From NCBI GenBank assembly GCA_937864255.1, contig CALMIT010000507.1:1-7254 (forward strand): a DNA stretch of 7,254 bases, in the 5' to 3' direction. Numbering within the stretch: position 1 is the first letter of the stretch; the number at the start of each line of letters is the position of its first letter. A program made the position numbers and the translations under genes. This document shows, piece after piece, positions 6,336-7,254 of this stretch. Origin of the DNA: an uncultured Saprospiraceae bacterium (GTDB lineage: Bacteria; Bacteroidota; Bacteroidia; Chitinophagales; Saprospiraceae). Below the pieces are notes generated by a model. It worked only from the letters and a program-made list of their open reading frames with translations. It was not told the origin of the DNA and did no database searches.

Positions 6336-7037
6336 TTATTTTTGTGCCAACACGATGTATTGATATTGCAGTGTGCCGTTATTCGCTTCTATATTTTGAT
6401 ATCCCGCCAGAGTCAGGTCATTGACCACAGAATCCACCGGCAGCCGCACCTCAAGCGGCGGGCCAATTGGCGTCCGGATTTTTTTGAAATCAATAATCAG
6501 AATTTTGCCGCCTTCGGTCAACGCTTCTTTTAACTTTTCCAGGTAATGCACCCTGTTTTCGATGTACATAAAAGTATTTACAATCAGTACCGCGTCCACT
6601 TCGCCGGATTCTAATTTTGGATTGTCCGGTAAAGCAAGGCGCGGCTCAAGACGATTGCTTTCAGCAGCTTCCAACTCATTCACGCGGATACTGTCCAAAA
6701 AATGCACAAAGCGCTCGTCTATATCCACAGCGATTACCTTTTTCGCTTTTTTGACCAGTCTTTTTGAAAAATGGCCGGTGCCTGCGCCAATATCCGCTAC
6801 GGTTTTATCCTGCAAATCTCCCAAAAAGCCGATGACCAAATCCGGCTTTTGCCAAATGACGCGATTTGTACTTTCATAATCGGCAAAAAATCCTTCATTG
6901 GCAGCAATGCTGTCTTTATCCGGGGTAGTTTGGGCAGAGGTGCTCTCGCCGGTTTTTTCGGCAGATTCAGCCTTACAGGAAACCAACAAAAGCGATACAA
7001 CTATCAGGTGCAATAAAGCCGGGTGAAGCAACTTCAT
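6336..7037 (-). CDS. Predicted lipoprotein class I SAM-dependent methyltransferase
   Basis: From ATG 7037-7035 the protein has 233 residues. Residues 1-21 form a lipoprotein signal peptide (MKLLHPALLHLIVVSLLLVSC) with Cys21 the predicted lipidation site. A Ser/Thr/Glu/Lys-rich linker runs to about residue 48. The catalytic part is a Rossmann-fold methyltransferase: IWQKPDLVI precedes motif I VADIGAGTGHF (80-90), which binds SAM; VIAVDID gives the acidic ribose-binding Asp105; VDAVLIVNTFMYIEN (148-161) and the GGKILIIDFKK strand follow. Exported methyltransferase-like proteins with the WQKP...VADIGAGTG arrangement occur in other Gram-negative bacteria as far as I recall, with unknown substrate. 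The frame extends to a TTG at 7073, but 7037 gives a proper signal peptide and the TAnnTTTG box lies within the extension, so 7037 is preferred. The gene converges on purA. Confidence 0.87.
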   Translation of the reverse strand: MKLLHPALLHLIVVSLLLVSCKAESAEKTGESTSAQTTPDKDSIAANEGFFADYESTNRVIWQKPDLVIGFLGDLQDKTVADIGAGTGHFSKRLVKKAKKVIAVDIDERFVHFLDSIRVNELEAAESNRLEPRLALPDNPKLESGEVDAVLIVNTFMYIENRVHYLEKLKEALTEGGKILIIDFKKIRTPIGPPLEVRLPVDSVVNDLTLAGYQNIEANNGTLQYQYIVLAQK

Positions 7038-7055
7038 AAGAATCCAGTAAATTTT

Positions 7056-7084
7056 GCCAAAGTTAATTCCCAAACGCCAAAGTT
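7056..7084. repeat. Direct repeat GCCAAAGTT, two copies 20 bases apart
   Basis: The nonamer GCCAAAGTT occurs at 7056-7064 and again at 7076-7084, with starts exactly 20 bases apart, close to two helical turns. The promoter-proximal copy overlaps the candidate -7 box of the methyltransferase gene. On the minus strand the distal copy gives CAACTTTG, one base short of a second -7 box. It could be a regulator-binding pair, a duplicated promoter element or chance. Confidence 0.45.
7058..7065 (-). promoter_or_regulatory. Candidate -7 promoter box for the methyltransferase gene
   Basis: On the minus strand these bases read TAACTTTG, an exact match to the Bacteroidota consensus TAnnTTTG. The box ends 20 bases upstream of the chosen ATG at 7037, a sensible distance. 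No TTG occurs at the usual -33 spacing; the nearest upstream TTG is only 12 bases away. The box lies inside a duplicated nonamer (see the direct repeat entry). Confidence 0.45.
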
Positions 7085-7115
7085 GTGATTATTCCGGCGG
7101 TATTTCCTAAATATA

Positions 7116-7145
7116 AAAAGCACCGCAGCAAGCCACGGTGCTTTT
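7116..7145 (-). terminator. Hairpin terminator of the right-edge minus-strand gene
   Basis: A perfect 10-base-pair stem AAAAGCACCG / CGGTGCTTTT (7116-7125 with 7136-7145) surrounds a 10-base loop. Read on the minus strand, it ends in a run of five T. It lies 35 bases after the stop of the partial gene at the right edge and upstream of the methyltransferase promoter, insulating one from the other. Confidence 0.82.
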
Positions 7146-7180
7146 CAGTTTTGAAAAAATGTAGATTTATAATTCTCTTT

Positions 7181-7254
7181 TTAATTCACTTGTTTTAAAC
7201 CGCCGTTATAAAAGTGCGGTTGTTCGATGGTCAGCGAGTCTCTGAGTTGGATGC
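7181..7254 (-). CDS. C-terminal 23 residues of an unidentified protein
   Basis: One minus-strand frame is open from the right edge to a TAA at 7183-7181, and it encodes IQLRDSLTIEQPHFYNGG followed by LKQVN. The other two minus-strand frames hit stops earlier (one after 7 codons, one after 15). The composition of this tail looks like protein rather than non-coding sequence, and a clear terminator begins 35 bases after the stop. The fragment is too short to name a family. The start and most of the gene lie beyond the window. Confidence 0.6.
   Translation of the reverse strand, partial: IQLRDSLTIEQPHFYNGGLKQVN

Noticed and set aside
7038..7073. TTG 7073 as the start of the methyltransferase
   Set aside because: It would put 12 residues before a clean lipoprotein signal peptide and place the exact TAnnTTTG box inside the gene.
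7198..7221. Inverted repeat AACCGC / GCGGTT near the right edge
   Set aside because: Six-base stem with a 12-base loop inside the partial coding region, upstream of its stop; the real terminator is at 7116-7145.

Overview
This 7.25-kb window reads as chromosomal DNA of a member of the Bacteroidota. Several signs agree: PurA and peptidyl-tRNA hydrolase resemble sequences from that phylum, start codons lack Shine-Dalgarno sequences, several gene starts are preceded by exact or near TAnnTTTG (-7 type) promoter boxes, and two genes encode lipoproteins with short Cys-terminated signal peptides. The level within the phylum (Saprospiria or Cytophagia-like) cannot be settled by eye. Base composition looks even across the genes, with no insertion sequence, integrase, tRNA, CRISPR array or phage gene. 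This looks like ordinary core and semi-core chromosome rather than a genomic island.

Layout from left to right. Positions 1-440 (minus) hold the N-terminal part of a lipoprotein amidohydrolase of the YtcJ/Amidohydro_3 type, cut by the window edge. Positions 523-1818 (plus) encode an MFS transporter of the UMF1/Atg22-like family. It runs tail to tail, with a 2-base gap, into pth (minus, 1821-2435), the essential peptidyl-tRNA hydrolase. Divergent from pth is a radical SAM/SPASM protein (plus, 2531-3556). An A/T-tract-rich gap of 358 bases follows, and then a TPR protein with an unrecognised N-terminal domain (plus, 3915-4940), closed by a strong hairpin terminator. purA (plus, 5055-6326) encodes a complete adenylosuccinate synthetase. 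It converges with a 9-base gap on a predicted lipoprotein-anchored class I SAM-dependent methyltransferase (minus, 6336-7037). The right edge holds the last 23 codons of another minus-strand gene and its terminator.

The genes do not form one pathway. Neighbours are arranged as divergent or convergent pairs, so most appear to be single-gene transcription units: housekeeping functions (pth, purA) mixed with genes of unassigned substrate. No new multi-gene system is evident. The items most worth following up are the methyltransferase that appears to be exported, the N-terminal domain of the TPR protein, and the orphan radical SAM/SPASM enzyme. Three gene starts are placed downstream of the longest possible ORF start, for reasons given in each entry.
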